NCBI GenBank assembly: GCA_003132445.1
Contig: PKXU01000136.1
Span: 84,576 to 148,575 of the forward strand
Length of the DNA: 64,000 nucleotides
Reading direction: 5' to 3'
Origin: Acidobacteriaceae bacterium
GTDB lineage: Bacteria > Acidobacteriota > Terriglobia > Terriglobales > Acidobacteriaceae
In this document: one piece after another, positions 53,093 to 63,871 of the stretch
How positions within the stretch are numbered: the stretch's first letter is position 1
Layout of the letters: the number at the start of each line of letters is the position of its first letter
Translations under genes and position numbers: made by a program
The notes under the pieces: generated by a model
Seen by the model: only the letters and a program-made list of their open reading frames with translations
What the model was told of the DNA's origin: nothing
The model's database searches: none

Positions 53093-54559
53093 TTGACCCA
53101 GCCCACCTACAATTCGACCAGCACTCTCTCTACAGGCGCCGTCATCCCGACGATCGCCATTGTCGGACGCCCCAACGTGGGCAAGTCCACGCTCTTCAAC
53201 CGCATCGTGGGCTCGCGCCGCGCCATCGTCGGCGACGAACCCGGCATCACCCGCGACCGCCTCTACGGCGACGCCGAATGGGAAGGCCGCCGCCTGCGCA
53301 TCGTCGACACCGGTGGGATCATTGCGGATGACAAAGATTTTATTCCTGCGGAAATCTTCCGGCAGGCGCGCGTTGCCTTCGATGAAGCCGCCGCCATCGT
53401 TATGGTTGTGGACGGGCGCACCGAGCTCGCTGCGCCCGACTTTGAGCTTGTGAGCCTGCTGCGCAAAACCGGCCGTCCGCTCTTCCTCGCTGTGAACAAG
53501 GTTGACACCGTCAAGCAGCAATCTCTGCCCGACGAATTTCACCGCCTGGGAATTCGAAACATTTTTCCCATCTCCGCTGAGCACGGCCGCGGCGTCGACG
53601 ACCTGCTCGATGCGATACTGGAAATCCTTCCAGCCGAAAGTTCAACCACAGAGAGTACAGAGAAAACAGAGGAATCTGCAAACCAGGGAACGACTGTAGA
53701 AAACGAAGCCCTCCACGAGGTAAAAGTCGCTATCATCGGCCACCCCAACGTGGGCAAATCCACGCTGCTGAACTGCCTGACGTCTTCCGACCGCGCCATC
53801 GTCTCGCCCATCCCCGGCACCACGCGTGACGCCGTCGACGAGATCGTCGAGCACAACGGCCGCACTTTTCGTTTCATCGACACCGCCGGCATCCGCCGCA
53901 AAGGCAAGACGCACCTGATGGCTGAAAAGCTTTCCGTCGTCATGGCGCGCAAGCACCTCGAGGGCGCCGACATTGCGTTGCTCGTCATCGACGCCACCGA
54001 AGGCGTGAGCCAGCTGGACGCCTCTATTGCCGGCTACGCGCACGAAAGCGGACGCTCCATCATTATCGTCGTCAACAAATGGGATCTGGTGATCGGCGGC
54101 AAAGACAAAGACACGCGCCCCACAAAAGCCGAGCGCATGCGCGAGAGCAAACGCCCGGGCGACCGCGATGCGTATGAGCAGCGCCTACGCTACGAACTCA
54201 AATTTCTGAATTACGCTCCCATCGTTTTCGTTTCGGCGCAAAGCGGCAAAGGCACGGAAAAAATCTTTCCGTTACTCGAAGAAGTCGCCACCGAACGCCG
54301 CAAACGCGTCAGCACCTCGCAAATGAATCGCTTCATCGAGCGCGTGGATTTCGAACGCGCCTCCGTCCCCGTGCGCCAGCGCGTGAAGATTCTCTACATG
54401 ACGCAAGCTTCAGTCGCCCCGCCCACATTCATCCTCTTCACCAACCGCGCTGTAAAGCTCCACTTTTCCTACCAGCGTTTTCTGGAAAATCAAATCCGCG
54501 AAGCCTTCGGCTTTCTGGGTACTCCGATCTGGATCAAGAACCGCGCCAGAAATTCCTAG
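53093..54559 (+). CDS. der: GTPase Der (EngA), ribosome assembly
   Basis: 488 residues from TTG 53093; no ATG or GTG lies between it and the first G domain. Two tandem GTPase domains: 'IVGRPNVGKSTLF', 'DEPGITRD', 'DTGG', 'NKVD'; then 'IIGHPNVGKSTLL', 'PIPGTTRDAVDE', 'DTAG', 'NKWD'. A KH-like C-terminal domain ends it. Der is needed for 50S subunit assembly. The linker between G domains reads 'SSTTESTEKTEESANQGTTV' and is encoded in part by a CACAGAG-type repeat. Palindromic repeats sit on both sides of the gene. Confidence 0.95.
   Translation: MTQPTYNSTSTLSTGAVIPTIAIVGRPNVGKSTLFNRIVGSRRAIVGDEPGITRDRLYGDAEWEGRRLRIVDTGGIIADDKDFIPAEIFRQARVAFDEAAAIVMVVDGRTELAAPDFELVSLLRKTGRPLFLAVNKVDTVKQQSLPDEFHRLGIRNIFPISAEHGRGVDDLLDAILEILPAESSTTESTEKTEESANQGTTVENEALHEVKVAIIGHPNVGKSTLLNCLTSSDRAIVSPIPGTTRDAVDEIVEHNGRTFRFIDTAGIRRKGKTHLMAEKLSVVMARKHLEGADIALLVIDATEGVSQLDASIAGYAHESGRSIIIVVNKWDLVIGGKDKDTRPTKAERMRESKRPGDRDAYEQRLRYELKFLNYAPIVFVSAQSGKGTEKIFPLLEEVATERRKRVSTSQMNRFIERVDFERASVPVRQRVKILYMTQASVAPPTFILFTNRAVKLHFSYQRFLENQIREAFGFLGTPIWIKNRARNS
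53646..53672. repeat. CACAGAG-type repeat inside the der linker
   Basis: CCACAGAGAGTACAGAGAAA continuing ACAGAGG. Related to the inverted pair before tyrA (32973, 33076). It encodes the Thr/Glu-rich linker between Der's G domains. Confidence 0.45.
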
Positions 54560-54572
54560 CCAGAAAAGATTT

Positions 54573-54604
54573 GTGTGGGGACAGCCGCCGTCGGCTGACC
54601 AGCC
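54573..54604. repeat. GGGGACAGCCGC repeat downstream of der
   Basis: GTGTGGGGACAGCCGCCGTC followed by GGCTGACCAGCC, an imperfect hairpin of the same family as 52957-53065. Confidence 0.6.
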
Positions 54605-54626
54605 AGGGCGCAGCCGGCGTTAGGAA

Positions 54627-55073
54627 TTAGTTTGTGACGATGGGACTCCGGCCTTGATCCGCCAGAAACGCAACTCTGATAATTCCCGCGGAACGAATGG
54701 CATCGAGGACTTGTTTGACGGCGCCCCACCGCGCGCGCATGTCCGCAACGACATAGACTCTCCGCTCCACTTCGCGATCTTTGAGCCGGTCTTGAATCTT
54801 CACCGGGAGATTTGTGATGTTGACCTGATCGCTGCCAAAATAGACTTTTCCGTCGCGGGTGATTGTTACCTTCATCGCGTCTTCCCTCAGCGCGCCGGGC
54901 ATTGAGATTGGATGCGATACCTTGGGTAAGTCAGCACTGACTCCGTAATGGTCCGTGGGTATCGTCATGAACACAAGCAGCATCGCGAACACGACCATCG
55001 CCATGACACTTGCGAACTGCAGCGTGTTGAAGTCGCTGAAGAGTTTTGGCGATGTTCGAGATTTCACGAGCAT
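54627..55073 (-). CDS. ExbD/TolR-family biopolymer transport protein (second of a pair)
   Basis: 148 residues. A short basic N-terminus, one membrane helix ('FASVMAMVVFAMLLVFM') and a periplasmic domain ('MKVTITRDGKVYFGSDQV', 'VYVVADMRARWGAVKQVLDAIRSAG') give the ExbD/TolR layout. Such proteins form proton-driven complexes with ExbB/TolQ to energise TonB or keep envelope integrity. The usual Asp in the membrane helix is not evident. No exbB or tonB lies nearby. 95 bp after the other exbD-like gene. Confidence 0.8.
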   Translation of the reverse strand: MLVKSRTSPKLFSDFNTLQFASVMAMVVFAMLLVFMTIPTDHYGVSADLPKVSHPISMPGALREDAMKVTITRDGKVYFGSDQVNITNLPVKIQDRLKDREVERRVYVVADMRARWGAVKQVLDAIRSAGIIRVAFLADQGRSPIVTN

Positions 55074-55168
55074 GGCGTACTCGCCTCTCTCTCCATTTCA
55101 GCACGCCGTATAGACAACGGAAGGTCACCGCAGTAACTTACGCAAAAGCACTCGGATGGGTCTGGAAT

Positions 55169-55613
55169 TTATTCACCCTCCGCCATCCCATCCTGTGTCA
55201 GTAGCCCAATCCGCTGCACGCCCGCCTGATGCGCCAAATCAATCGCCTCGGCGACGTACAGAAAATCCACATCCGCGTCTCCGCGCACAAATGCAACCTT
55301 CTCTGCCCGCTTCAAATAGATCTGCGCCAGGCGCAACTCGAGATCCTCCCAGCGAACTTCTTCCTGATTGATCCTCACATTTGGGGGCGCATCCTTCGTC
55401 GTCCAGATAATCTGGATCACCACCGTGCGCTCAACCGCCGGCTCAGACGCTCGATCCGTTGGAGGCTGAGGAATCTGCACCTTCTCCCCATATTCCGGAT
55501 CCATCGCCGACCACTAACATGAACATGACAATGAGCGTCAGCAGAACATCAATCAACGGCGTGACATTGATCTGTGGATGAGACGCACCTCCGCCTGACA
55601 TTGAGAAAGCCAT
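55169..55613 (-). pseudogene. ExbD-family gene with an apparent one-base frameshift
   Basis: The track shows only 55169-55504, an internal Met. Reading from ATG 55613, preceded by GAGGGAG, gives 'MAFSMSGGGASHPQINVTPL' then 'IDVLLTLIVMFMLVV', a textbook ExbD start, and then leaves frame at about 55505-55512. Dropping one G there joins it to 'MDPEYGEKVQIPQPPTDR' and the periplasmic domain ending 'GVQRIGLLTQDG'. The whole would be about 147 residues. It is either a recent frameshift or an error in a GC-rich run. Confidence 0.75.
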
Positions 55614-55848
55614 GAAGAATTGCTCCCTCTCGGCACGCGCGTGTCTGGAACATCAGACACCTATCGCCGCCGAGGAGTTCCCTCGTCTTCGCGGGAGAGA
55701 ACTGCGATCGGGCATGCAGCCCAAATGTGGGGACAACAACTCGAAGAACGATCGCTTCGACAATTACGAATTCGCGTGGCATGCGCGAGCTGAGTAGAAT
55801 GGAATCGAACAGCCCGGCAAATCGCGGCACAACTGTTAGGAGGACTTC

Positions 55849-56376
55849 ATGAAACTCACGCTCTGTCTATTTCTTCTATTTGCAGTCACCGCAGTTTTCG
55901 CCCAGGACAAGAACCCGGTCACATCCGTGGTGAAAGAAATCCTGCCGCGCCAGCAGAAGAATCTGGTGGCCGCAGTCGACGAAATGCCCGCCGACAAGTT
56001 CGGTTACAAGCCTACGGAACAGCAGACCACGTTTGGTCACCTTGTTCTGCACATGATCGGCGCAAACAACCACCTCTGTTCGACCATCGGCGATATTCCC
56101 GAAGTCAAGCCCGCCGTAGCTCTGACGGAATCCGACAGTAAAGACAAGCTGGTAGCGGCCCTGAATGCGAGCTTCGATTTCTGCAGCACTGCACTTTCGA
56201 AAATAGATGATTCGAAACTCGGCGATGAAGTCGACTTATTCGGCGGACGGAAAGGCCCGCGCGCCTTCGCCCTGATCGCCCTAACCAACGACTGGGCGGA
56301 CCACTACAGCTCTGCCGCAATGTACCTTCGTTTGAACGGCCTGCTGCCCCCAACGGCGCAACCAAAAAAGCAGTGA
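55849..56376 (+). CDS. Secreted DinB/DUF664-like protein
   Basis: 175 residues with signal peptide 'LTLCLFLLFAVTAVFAQ'. 'VDEMPADKFGYKPTEQQTTFGHLVLHMIGANNHLCS' and 'NDWADHYSSAAMYLRLNGL' give the four-helix DinB-like layout with spaced His residues (the GH, NNH and DHY positions) that can bind a divalent metal. Exported DinB proteins are frequent in acidobacteria. AGGAGG precedes the ATG. Enzymatic role unknown; relatives include thiol-dependent transferases. Confidence 0.85.
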   Translation: MKLTLCLFLLFAVTAVFAQDKNPVTSVVKEILPRQQKNLVAAVDEMPADKFGYKPTEQQTTFGHLVLHMIGANNHLCSTIGDIPEVKPAVALTESDSKDKLVAALNASFDFCSTALSKIDDSKLGDEVDLFGGRKGPRAFALIALTNDWADHYSSAAMYLRLNGLLPPTAQPKKQ

Positions 56377-56511
56377 AAGTCTTAGCTCCGGGCTCTTGCT
56401 CTGCCGTTAGCTGTACCTGTGGCTGTCGCTGTGGGTTACGCTTGAAAGGGTGCGTGGCTCCGCTCGTGCATCTGAAGTAGCCGCGAAGCGGCGAAAGAAT
56501 GCAGCCCACAG

Positions 56512-56535
56512 CCTGCCCTGAGCCTGTCGAAGGGG
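56512..56535. repeat. GCCCTGAGCCTGTCGAAGGG repeat in the 56377-56614 gap
   Basis: CTGCCCTGAGCCTGTCGAAG is a self-complementary-looking dispersed element; the CCTTCGAC and CTCAGG halves resemble those in the 34818-34877 repeat. The rest of this 238-bp convergent gap holds no gene. Confidence 0.4.
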
Positions 56536-56614
56536 CGCAAGCCGTGGCTGGAAAAAGTGTACGCAGAGCAAGCCCCAATGGGGCGAAAGAAAAATACTCG
56601 CCTGCGCGAGCGAT

Positions 56615-57640
56615 TTACTTAATCTGCACAAGTTGATCGGGCACAGAAGCCGGACTTTCCGGCGCTGGATGCTGCGGCGCTCGCCACGAATCAAAAATCG
56701 AAACCTGATGCACGCACGAGACTGTGCAATGCGGCGCACACGATTTTTCACTCAAATATTCGCGCTGCAAATCATCCCGCGTATAACCCGCTAGAGGCAC
56801 TCCCGGGTAGCCGCGCTGCTGCGAACAATAATGCACCAGCCCGTTTTCGCAGATATACAAATAGCGCCCGCCTGCCCGGCACCGCCAGTCGTTCGGTTTC
56901 CCTTTGGCGATATTGTCCTGAAACGAGTGAATGCGCGTGAAGCTGCTTTTTTCCAGCGCCTGCATGGCATGATAAATCCGTCGCTCTTCTTCATTCAGCG
57001 GCTGCAACTGACCGCTGCCATCATGAATAATTCCGATCGTGGACGTGAACCCCAGTTCAATCGCGCGCTTGCCAATTACCAGCGCATCCTCTGGATGATG
57101 AATCCCTCCCCCAACCACCGAATTAATATTCACGTGGAAGTCCGCATGCTCGGCCAGCGATTGCAATTTCTTGTCCAGCACCTTCAGACTCTTCTTCGAC
57201 ACTTCGTCCGGATTCACATTGTCGATCGAAATCTGCAGCCACTCGAGACCCGCGCGGTTCAGAAGCCGAATACGATCCGCCACCAGCAAATAACCATTGG
57301 TGATCAGTCCCGCGATCATCCCATTGGCCCGAATCCGGCGAATCACGTCGTCAAGTTCCGGATGCATCAACGGCTCGCCCCCAGAAATCGTGACGACCGC
57401 CGTTCCCAGCGAACCGAGTTTGTCGATGCGCCGATACATTTCTTCGATCGGCACCGGCTTCGAGAAATCGTCGAACTCGTTGCAATACGTGCACGCCAGA
57501 TTGCACCGTCGCATGGGAATGATGTGCGCCAGCAGCGGATGATCAGTCGAGACCAGCGCCCGTATCGCCATGTTCGCGCCGCGCAGGTTGCGGTGCAGAG
57601 CTTTGGCGCGGCGTCGCAAAGTTGTAATCAAAGAAGGCAT
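56615..57640 (-). CDS. Radical SAM protein with SPASM-like C-terminus
   Basis: 341 residues from ATG 57640 ('[15 protein letters not shown]'); the track start adds 20 residues. '[17 protein letters not shown]' is the CxxxCxxC radical SAM cluster, and '[17 protein letters not shown]' binds SAM. The tail has '[14 protein letters not shown]' and '[12 protein letters not shown]', which could hold auxiliary Fe-S clusters. Layout recalls HpnH/PqqE-type enzymes that modify lipids or peptides. No substrate gene adjacent. Divergent from acnA with two operator-like sites between. Confidence 0.87.
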   Translation of the reverse strand: MPSLITTLRRRAKALHRNLRGANMAIRALVSTDHPLLAHIIPMRRCNLACTYCNEFDDFSKPVPIEEMYRRIDKLGSLGTAVVTISGGEPLMHPELDDVIRRIRANGMIAGLITNGYLLVADRIRLLNRAGLEWLQISIDNVNPDEVSKKSLKVLDKKLQSLAEHADFHVNINSVVGGGIHHPEDALVIGKRAIELGFTSTIGIIHDGSGQLQPLNEEERRIYHAMQALEKSSFTRIHSFQDNIAKGKPNDWRCRAGGRYLYICENGLVHYCSQQRGYPGVPLAGYTRDDLQREYLSEKSCAPHCTVSCVHQVSIFDSWRAPQHPAPESPASVPDQLVQIK

Positions 57641-57698
57641 GAGAATTCGCTTACTTACTATTACACCACAGCTCTCGGCACCGGGCACGCATCCCAGC

Positions 57699-57729
57699 AC
57701 CGTTCGGTAATTTCCACCAACCGAACGGT
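57699..57729. promoter_or_regulatory. Two ACCGNNCGGT sites between radical SAM gene and acnA
   Basis: ACCGTTCGGT (57699-57708) and ACCGAACGGT (57720-57729) are exact reverse complements 21 bp apart, two helical turns. Each is itself a near-palindrome of ACCG/CGGT, the style of TetR-family operators. The site could control either divergent gene. Confidence 0.5.
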
Positions 57730-57877
57730 TCTGTAGTCACACCCACCGAAGGCGAAAGAAGCGAGCTACTTCTCTCCGCTTCGCATTACGCATTCCCCAT
57801 CGAAACCCATTACACTAGTAAGTTAATCTGCGCGGTGAAATCCGCCTGTGTGCCAACTCATTCCCAGAGAGGCCATT

Positions 57878-60670
57878 ATGTCTGTGAATAGCTTCAACTC
57901 CCGCTCCACTCTCAAAGTCGGCAGCAAAGAATACGAAATCTGCCGTCTCGACGCGCTCGATAAACAGGGCATTTCCACCCGCCATCTGCCCTTTTCTCTT
58001 CGCATCCTTCTCGAAAATCTGCTGCGCACCGAAGACGGCCGCAACGTGACCAAGGAAGAAATCCGTGCCCTCGCCAATTGGAGCAGTAAATCGAAGCCCG
58101 AAAAAGAAATAGCCTTCACCCCAAGCCGTGTGCTTTTGCAGGATTTCACCGGCGTGCCCTGCGTTGTCGATCTCGCTGCCATGCGCGACGCCATGCAGAC
58201 CCTCGGTGGCGATCCTTCCTTGATCAATCCGCTGCAGCCGGTCGAACTCGTCATCGATCACTCCGTGCAGGTCGACGAGTTCGGCACACCCAACGCTTTC
58301 GAAGTCAATGCACTGCTGGAATTTCAGCGCAACAAAGAGCGCTACTCGTTTCTGCGCTGGGGACAAACCGGCTTCCGCAATCTGGCCATCGTTCCGCCCG
58401 ACACCGGCATTGTCCATCAGGTAAACTTGGAATACCTCGCGCGTGTCGTCTTCGTGCACCAAGCGAACGGCAAACGTACCGCCTATCCCGACACTCTCGT
58501 AGGCACCGACAGCCACACGACAATGATTAATGGTTTAGGAGTGTTAGGTTGGGGCGTCGGCGGGATTGAGGCCGAGGCGGCAATGCTGGGACAGCCGGTT
58601 TCCATGCTCATTCCGCTGGTGGTTGGTGTGAAGCTTACGGGACGATTGCGCGAAGGCGCGACCGCCACGGATTTTGTGCTTACCGTCACTGAAATGTTGC
58701 GCAAGCATGGGGTAGTCGGGAAATTCGTCGAGTACTTTGGCTCGGGACTGCGGGATCTGCCGCTGGCCGATCGTGCGACCATCGCAAATATGTCTCCCGA
58801 GTACGGAGCGACCTGTGGAATCTTTCCGATCGACAAAGAAACGCTGAAATATTTGCGGCTCACCGGGCGCAGCGAAGAACAGATTGCTTTGGTCGAGGCT
58901 TACAGCCGGGAGCAGGGGCTGTTTCACGACGAGAAAACTCCGGAGGCGGAATACTCGGAACTGCTCACGCTCGATCTCGCTACGGTTGAACCCAGTCTCG
59001 CCGGACCCAAGCGGCCGCAGGATCGTGTGGTGTTGTCGCAAGCGGGTGAGTCGTTTCAGAAGGCGCTGCCTTCGCTGATCAAGCCGAGAACCGCAGGAAA
59101 AACCGCAGTTCCAGCTGTCACCCCCATCACGAAGGACCGTTGGGAGCAGGAAGGCGGAAGTCCGGCTGCAATTGGCGTCGAAGATCCAAAAGTTGAGGAG
59201 CATGTGCCAGCCTCGGTGAAGAATTCGCTCAAGCACGGAAGCGTCGTGATTGCCGCGATTACTTCGTGCACGAACACGTCGAATCCTTCAGTGCTGATTG
59301 CAGCCGGACTGCTCGCCAAGAAAGCGGTCGAGAAAGGACTGCAAGTTCCGGCGTGGGTGAAAACTTCGCTGGCCCCGGGATCGAAGGTGGTTACAGACTA
59401 TTTGGCAAAGGCCGGATTGACGCCGTATCTTGAGAAATTGAAATTTCATCTGGTGGGTTACGGATGCACCACATGTATCGGAAACTCTGGGCCGCTGCCC
59501 ACGGAAGTCTCGCAAGCAATCGACGATAAAGAACTGGTAGTCGCCAGCGTCCTCTCCGGCAATCGCAACTTCGAGGGCCGCATTAACTCCGAAGTACGCG
59601 CCAACTATTTAATGTCGCCGCCGCTCGTCGTCGCATTCGCGCTTGCCGGGCGCATCGACATCGATCTGCGAAAGGACGCCATCGGCACAGGCAGAGACGG
59701 CAAGCCCGTTTTTCTCGCCGACATTTGGCCGACGCAGCGCGAGGTCGAAGAAGCCGTCGAGCAGTCCGTCACCGCCGAAATGTTTTCTAAAAGCTATGCC
59801 AAAGTTTTCGAAGGAGACGAACGCTGGCGCGGCCTGGCTGTGCCGAAAGACGAGACGTACGCGTGGGAGAAAGATTCAACCTATATCCGGCGCGCGCCGT
59901 ATTTCGATGAGATGTCGGTAAAGCCGGCGCCGATCCATGACATCAAGAAAGCTCGAGTGCTCGCCGTTCTCGGCGACAGCGTCACCACCGATCACATTTC
60001 ACCGGCGGGTTCGATCAAGAAACACAGTCCTGCGGGAAAATATTTGCAGGAACATGGCGTGAAGCCCGGAGATTTCAACTCCTATGGTTCGCGGCGCGGC
60101 AATCATGAAGTGATGGTGCGTGGCACATTCGCCAACGTGCGCCTGCGCAACAAACTCGTCGCGACCGAAGGCGGATATACGCGGCATTTGCCAAGCAACA
60201 CAGAAATGTCGATCTTCGACGCGTCGGAAAAATATCGCGCCGCCGGCACGCCGCTCATCGTCTTAGCGGGCAAGGAATACGGGTCGGGTTCGTCGCGCGA
60301 CTGGGCCGCAAAAGGACCGGCACTTCTAGGCGTGCGCGCGGTGATCGCCGAGAGCTACGAACGTATTCACCGCTCGAACCTGGTAGGCATGGGCGTGCTC
60401 CCGCTGCAATTCCCCGACGGACAAAACGCCGAATCGCTCGGCCTTACGGGAGAAGAGGTGTTTGAGATCACCGGCATCCGCGAGGTGGTCGAACACTTCG
60501 CCGCCGGCCGCGAAGTAAAAGTGCGCGTGAAGGGAAAGAGTGATGTTGAATTCAATGCGCTGGTGCGAATCGATACGCCGCAGGAAGCGCTGTACTACGC
60601 CAACGGCGGGATTCTGCAGTATGTGTTGAGGCAATTGTTGGCGACGAAGGCGCAGCCGGTAGGGGTGTGA
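57878..60670 (+). CDS. acnA: Aconitate hydratase A
   Basis: 930 residues from ATG 57878 ('[15 protein letters not shown]'), after AGAGAGG; the track start adds ten residues. Cluster cysteines are in '[10 protein letters not shown]' and '[13 protein letters not shown]'. '[26 protein letters not shown]', '[12 protein letters not shown]'-type text and the swivel-domain '[13 protein letters not shown]' are typical. It interconverts citrate and isocitrate in the TCA cycle; family members also bind RNA when apo. Its stop overlaps the next start as GTGA. Confidence 0.96.
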   Translation: MSVNSFNSRSTLKVGSKEYEICRLDALDKQGISTRHLPFSLRILLENLLRTEDGRNVTKEEIRALANWSSKSKPEKEIAFTPSRVLLQDFTGVPCVVDLAAMRDAMQTLGGDPSLINPLQPVELVIDHSVQVDEFGTPNAFEVNALLEFQRNKERYSFLRWGQTGFRNLAIVPPDTGIVHQVNLEYLARVVFVHQANGKRTAYPDTLVGTDSHTTMINGLGVLGWGVGGIEAEAAMLGQPVSMLIPLVVGVKLTGRLREGATATDFVLTVTEMLRKHGVVGKFVEYFGSGLRDLPLADRATIANMSPEYGATCGIFPIDKETLKYLRLTGRSEEQIALVEAYSREQGLFHDEKTPEAEYSELLTLDLATVEPSLAGPKRPQDRVVLSQAGESFQKALPSLIKPRTAGKTAVPAVTPITKDRWEQEGGSPAAIGVEDPKVEEHVPASVKNSLKHGSVVIAAITSCTNTSNPSVLIAAGLLAKKAVEKGLQVPAWVKTSLAPGSKVVTDYLAKAGLTPYLEKLKFHLVGYGCTTCIGNSGPLPTEVSQAIDDKELVVASVLSGNRNFEGRINSEVRANYLMSPPLVVAFALAGRIDIDLRKDAIGTGRDGKPVFLADIWPTQREVEEAVEQSVTAEMFSKSYAKVFEGDERWRGLAVPKDETYAWEKDSTYIRRAPYFDEMSVKPAPIHDIKKARVLAVLGDSVTTDHISPAGSIKKHSPAGKYLQEHGVKPGDFNSYGSRRGNHEVMVRGTFANVRLRNKLVATEGGYTRHLPSNTEMSIFDASEKYRAAGTPLIVLAGKEYGSGSSRDWAAKGPALLGVRAVIAESYERIHRSNLVGMGVLPLQFPDGQNAESLGLTGEEVFEITGIREVVEHFAAGREVKVRVKGKSDVEFNALVRIDTPQEALYYANGGILQYVLRQLLATKAQPVGV

Positions 60671-61125
60671 GCAACGATTCGTGGTTTGCCGGTCTCGTCC
60701 CCATGCAGCCGCCCACCGTTGTGACTGCCATTTCGGTCGTCTTCTTTCTAGCTGCGATTTACCTGTGGGCGATCGGCGCCATCATGCTCCTCGCCCCCGG
60801 TACAGTTTCGCTGATGAGCGGAGCCCCGCTAATGTATGGGCTGGAATTGGCGGGGCCGTACATGGCTCTGCTCGTGGGAAGCGGTTGGGCGCTCATCGCT
60901 TGGGGACTATTTCGTCTGCACAACTGGGCACGCCTGGCCGCAGTGATTGTAATGATCATTGGTGTCGGCTGGCTGGTGCCGAAGATCTCCAGCGCCGAAT
61001 TAGGTGCGGGTTTGTTTTGGGACGGGCTACAGATCGCGCTGCGAGCGGCGGCAGCGTGGTACTTGGCGCAGTCGAGTGCCGTGATTGACAGCTTCAAGAA
61101 AACCGCGACGGAACGAAAAGGCTAG
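60667..61125 (+). CDS. Small integral membrane protein coupled to acnA
   Basis: 152 residues from GTG 60667, overlapping the acnA TGA by 4 bp. Four membrane helices ('[21 protein letters not shown]', '[20 protein letters not shown]', '[15 protein letters not shown]', '[16 protein letters not shown]'). Pattern resembles small uncharacterised DoxX-like or DUF2127-like proteins but I do not assign it. The overlap implies coupled translation with aconitase. Confidence 0.7.
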   Translation: MSNDSWFAGLVPMQPPTVVTAISVVFFLAAIYLWAIGAIMLLAPGTVSLMSGAPLMYGLELAGPYMALLVGSGWALIAWGLFRLHNWARLAAVIVMIIGVGWLVPKISSAELGAGLFWDGLQIALRAAAAWYLAQSSAVIDSFKKTATERKG

Positions 61126-61144
61126 GCACGGGCTCTTCCCACGG

Positions 61145-61209
61145 TCTTCACGGATGATTCCTCTCTGATCCGATCCTCTGAGAGAATCAGGGGATAGTTG
61201 ATCCGTGAA
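61145..61209. terminator. Inverted repeat between convergent genes
   Basis: CTTCACGGAT (61145-61154) and ATCCGTGAAG (61200-61209) are perfect complements with a 45-bp loop. Inside, CCTCTGA and TCAGGGG pair nearly. The gap separates the membrane protein gene from convergent clpB, so a bidirectional terminator is likely. Confidence 0.45.
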
Positions 61210-61228
61210 GAGTCGTGCGACTCGTGAT

Positions 61229-63871
61229 TTATTTTCTTGTCTTCTCCGCTACTTTCTCGCCGACTCGTTTGCTGACCTCGAAGCGCATCTTGCCGCTCTT
61301 CTTGTCCGCGTCGACGATCACGTGATCGCCGTGCAGAATCTCGCCATCGAGAATCTTTAGCGCGAGAGGATCCTGGATCATCTTCTGGATCGCGCGCTTC
61401 AGCGGACGCGCGCCAAAGTTCGGGTCGTATCCTTGCGTGAAGAGCAGGTCCTTGGCCGCGTCGGTCAGCTCCAGAGAAATCTTGCGGTCGGCTAACAGGC
61501 GGCGAACGTCTTCCAGGCGCAGTTCGATGATGCGCACCAGCTGTTCTTTCCCGAGCGGACGGAAGACGATGATGTCGTCAACGCGATTGAGGAACTCGGG
61601 TTTGAAGTGTGTGTGCAGCAGGTTCTGCACCTGCTCGCTGGCTTTTTCAAAATCTTCAGGCGTACGAATATTCTCCGCCTGCAAATAGCTGGACCCGATG
61701 TTTGAGGTCATGATGATGATCGTGTTCTTGAAATCGACGACGCGGCCTTTGCCGTCAGTCAAGCGGCCGTCGTCCATGATCTGCAGGAGAATGTTGAAGA
61801 CATCGGGGTGTGCCTTTTCGATTTCATCGAAAAGAACCACCGCATACGGTCGACGGCGCACTTGCTCGGTGAGCTGCCCGCCTTCTTCATATCCAACATA
61901 GCCCGGAGGCGCGCCGATCAGGCGTGCGACGGAATGCTTCTCCATGTATTCGGACATGTCGATGCGCAGTAAAGCACGCTCGTCATCGAAAAGAAATTCC
62001 GCAAGGGCACGAGCAAGTTCAGTTTTGCCGACTCCGGTCGGGCCGAGAAAAATGAAAGAGCCGATGGGACGCTTGGGATCGCTCAGGCCGGCTCGGGAGC
62101 GGCGAATGGCATTGGCCACGCGCTCCAGCGCGGGATCCTGCCCGACGACGCGCAGGCGCAGGCGCTCTTCCATCGTGACTAGTTTCTTCACTTCGCCTTC
62201 GAGCATCTTCGAGACAGGGATTCCCGTCCACTTGGAGACGATGCGGGCAACGTCTTCCTCGTCGACTTCTTCTTTCAGCATGCGCTTGCCGCCCTGGCTT
62301 TCCATTTGTTTGCTGAGTTTGGCCAGTTCCTCTTCGGCCTGGCGAATCAGGCTATAGCGAATTTCGGCGACGCGCTGCAGATTTCCCTTGCGTTCTTCAG
62401 CCTGCTCTTCGACTTTCAATTTTTCGATTTGACCTTTGAGGGCGCGAACGCGGGCGATCAAATCTTTTTCTTTTTTCCATTTCGCTTTGAGCGTGTTGGA
62501 TTTCTCGCGAATCTCGGCGAGTTCCTTTTCGATAATGGACAGGCGCTCCTTGGAGTTGGCATCGTCTTCTTTCTTGAGAGCCTGCTTTTCGATTTCCAGC
62601 TGCATGGCTTTGCGTTCCAGTTGATCGATGTCAGTTGGCAGCGAATCGATTTGGATGCGCAGCGAAGCGGCGGCTTCGTCGATCAGGTCGATGGCTTTGT
62701 CGGGCAGAAAGCGGTCGCTGATATAGCGATGCGAGAGCGTGGCTGCGGCGACGATGGCCGAGTCTTTGATGCGCACGCCGTGATGCACTTCGTATTTTTC
62801 CTTCAGGCCACGCAGGATGGAGATGGTGTCTTCGACGTTGGGTTCGCCGACAAAGACGATCTGGAAGCGGCGTTCCAGCGCGGCATCTTTTTCGATGTAT
62901 TTGCGGTATTCGTTCAGCGTGGTTGCTCCGATGGCCCGCAGTTCACCGCGAGCCAGTGCGGGCTTTAGCATGTTGGAGGCATCGATAGCACCTTCGGCGG
63001 CGCCGGCACCGACCAGGGTGTGCAATTCGTCGATGAAAAGAATGACTTGCCCCTGCGAGTCTTCGATTTCCTTGAGCACGGCTTTGAGCCGGTCTTCGAA
63101 TTCGCCGCGATATTTTGCACCGGCGAGCATCGCCCCAAGGTCGAGCGCAACCACGCGCTTATTTTTCAGAACCTCAGGCACATCACCGGAGATGATTCTC
63201 TGCGCCAGCCCTTCGACAATGGCGGTCTTGCCAACGCCTGGCTCGCCAATGAGCACCGGATTATTTTTCGTGCGACGGGAAAGAACCTGGACCACTCGGC
63301 GAATTTCCTCATCCCGTCCAATGACAGGATCGAGCTTACCGCGCCGTGCCTGCTCGTTGAGGTCACGCGCATAACGTTCCAGCGCTTGATACTTGGCTTC
63401 CGGATTCTGGTCGGTAACTTTCTGCGACCCGCGAACAACGGTCAGCGCTTTCAAAATAGCGTCGTCGGTCGCCCCGTGCCGGGCGAGAATTTGCTGTGCG
63501 ACATCGCGCTTCAGGTGAGTGATCGCCAGCAGCAAATGCTCAGTCGAAACGTATTCATCTTTGAAATTGGATGCTTCCTGGAAAGCTCGCTCGAGCAGCT
63601 TGTTGACCTCGTTCGAAAGCGTAGCCTGGGCCGCACTGCCGGAAACCTTAGGAAGTTTTTCAATCTCGCGATAGACCTCGCTGAGAACCGCTTGTGGCCC
63701 AATGCCGATTTTTTCCAGCACAGGTGGAACAATGCCTTCTTTGTCTTCCAGCAAGGCGGCGAGCAGGTGAAGCGGCTGCAATTCGGGATTGCCGTGCTCG
63801 GAGGCGAGTTCATTCGCGCGCTGGACGGCTTCCTGCGCTTTGACGGTAAATTTGTCCCAGCGGATTGGCAT
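61229..63871 (-). CDS. clpB: ATP-dependent disaggregase chaperone ClpB
   Basis: 880 residues. N-domain ('[21 protein letters not shown]'), AAA1 with Walker A '[16 protein letters not shown]' and Walker B '[13 protein letters not shown]', a long coiled-coil middle domain (~400-530), AAA2 with '[20 protein letters not shown]' and '[15 protein letters not shown]'. It resolubilises aggregated proteins with DnaK. No CIRCE element was seen upstream. The 293-codon ORF antisense to it (63020-63901) is a shadow. Confidence 0.97.
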   Translation of the reverse strand: MPIRWDKFTVKAQEAVQRANELASEHGNPELQPLHLLAALLEDKEGIVPPVLEKIGIGPQAVLSEVYREIEKLPKVSGSAAQATLSNEVNKLLERAFQEASNFKDEYVSTEHLLLAITHLKRDVAQQILARHGATDDAILKALTVVRGSQKVTDQNPEAKYQALERYARDLNEQARRGKLDPVIGRDEEIRRVVQVLSRRTKNNPVLIGEPGVGKTAIVEGLAQRIISGDVPEVLKNKRVVALDLGAMLAGAKYRGEFEDRLKAVLKEIEDSQGQVILFIDELHTLVGAGAAEGAIDASNMLKPALARGELRAIGATTLNEYRKYIEKDAALERRFQIVFVGEPNVEDTISILRGLKEKYEVHHGVRIKDSAIVAAATLSHRYISDRFLPDKAIDLIDEAAASLRIQIDSLPTDIDQLERKAMQLEIEKQALKKEDDANSKERLSIIEKELAEIREKSNTLKAKWKKEKDLIARVRALKGQIEKLKVEEQAEERKGNLQRVAEIRYSLIRQAEEELAKLSKQMESQGGKRMLKEEVDEEDVARIVSKWTGIPVSKMLEGEVKKLVTMEERLRLRVVGQDPALERVANAIRRSRAGLSDPKRPIGSFIFLGPTGVGKTELARALAEFLFDDERALLRIDMSEYMEKHSVARLIGAPPGYVGYEEGGQLTEQVRRRPYAVVLFDEIEKAHPDVFNILLQIMDDGRLTDGKGRVVDFKNTIIIMTSNIGSSYLQAENIRTPEDFEKASEQVQNLLHTHFKPEFLNRVDDIIVFRPLGKEQLVRIIELRLEDVRRLLADRKISLELTDAAKDLLFTQGYDPNFGARPLKRAIQKMIQDPLALKILDGEILHGDHVIVDADKKSGKMRFEVSKRVGEKVAEKTRK

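Noticed and set aside
52865-53584. N-terminal extension of the DinG ORF to 53584
   Set aside because: Antisense to der and through repeats; no domain. GTG 52864 gives the usual length.
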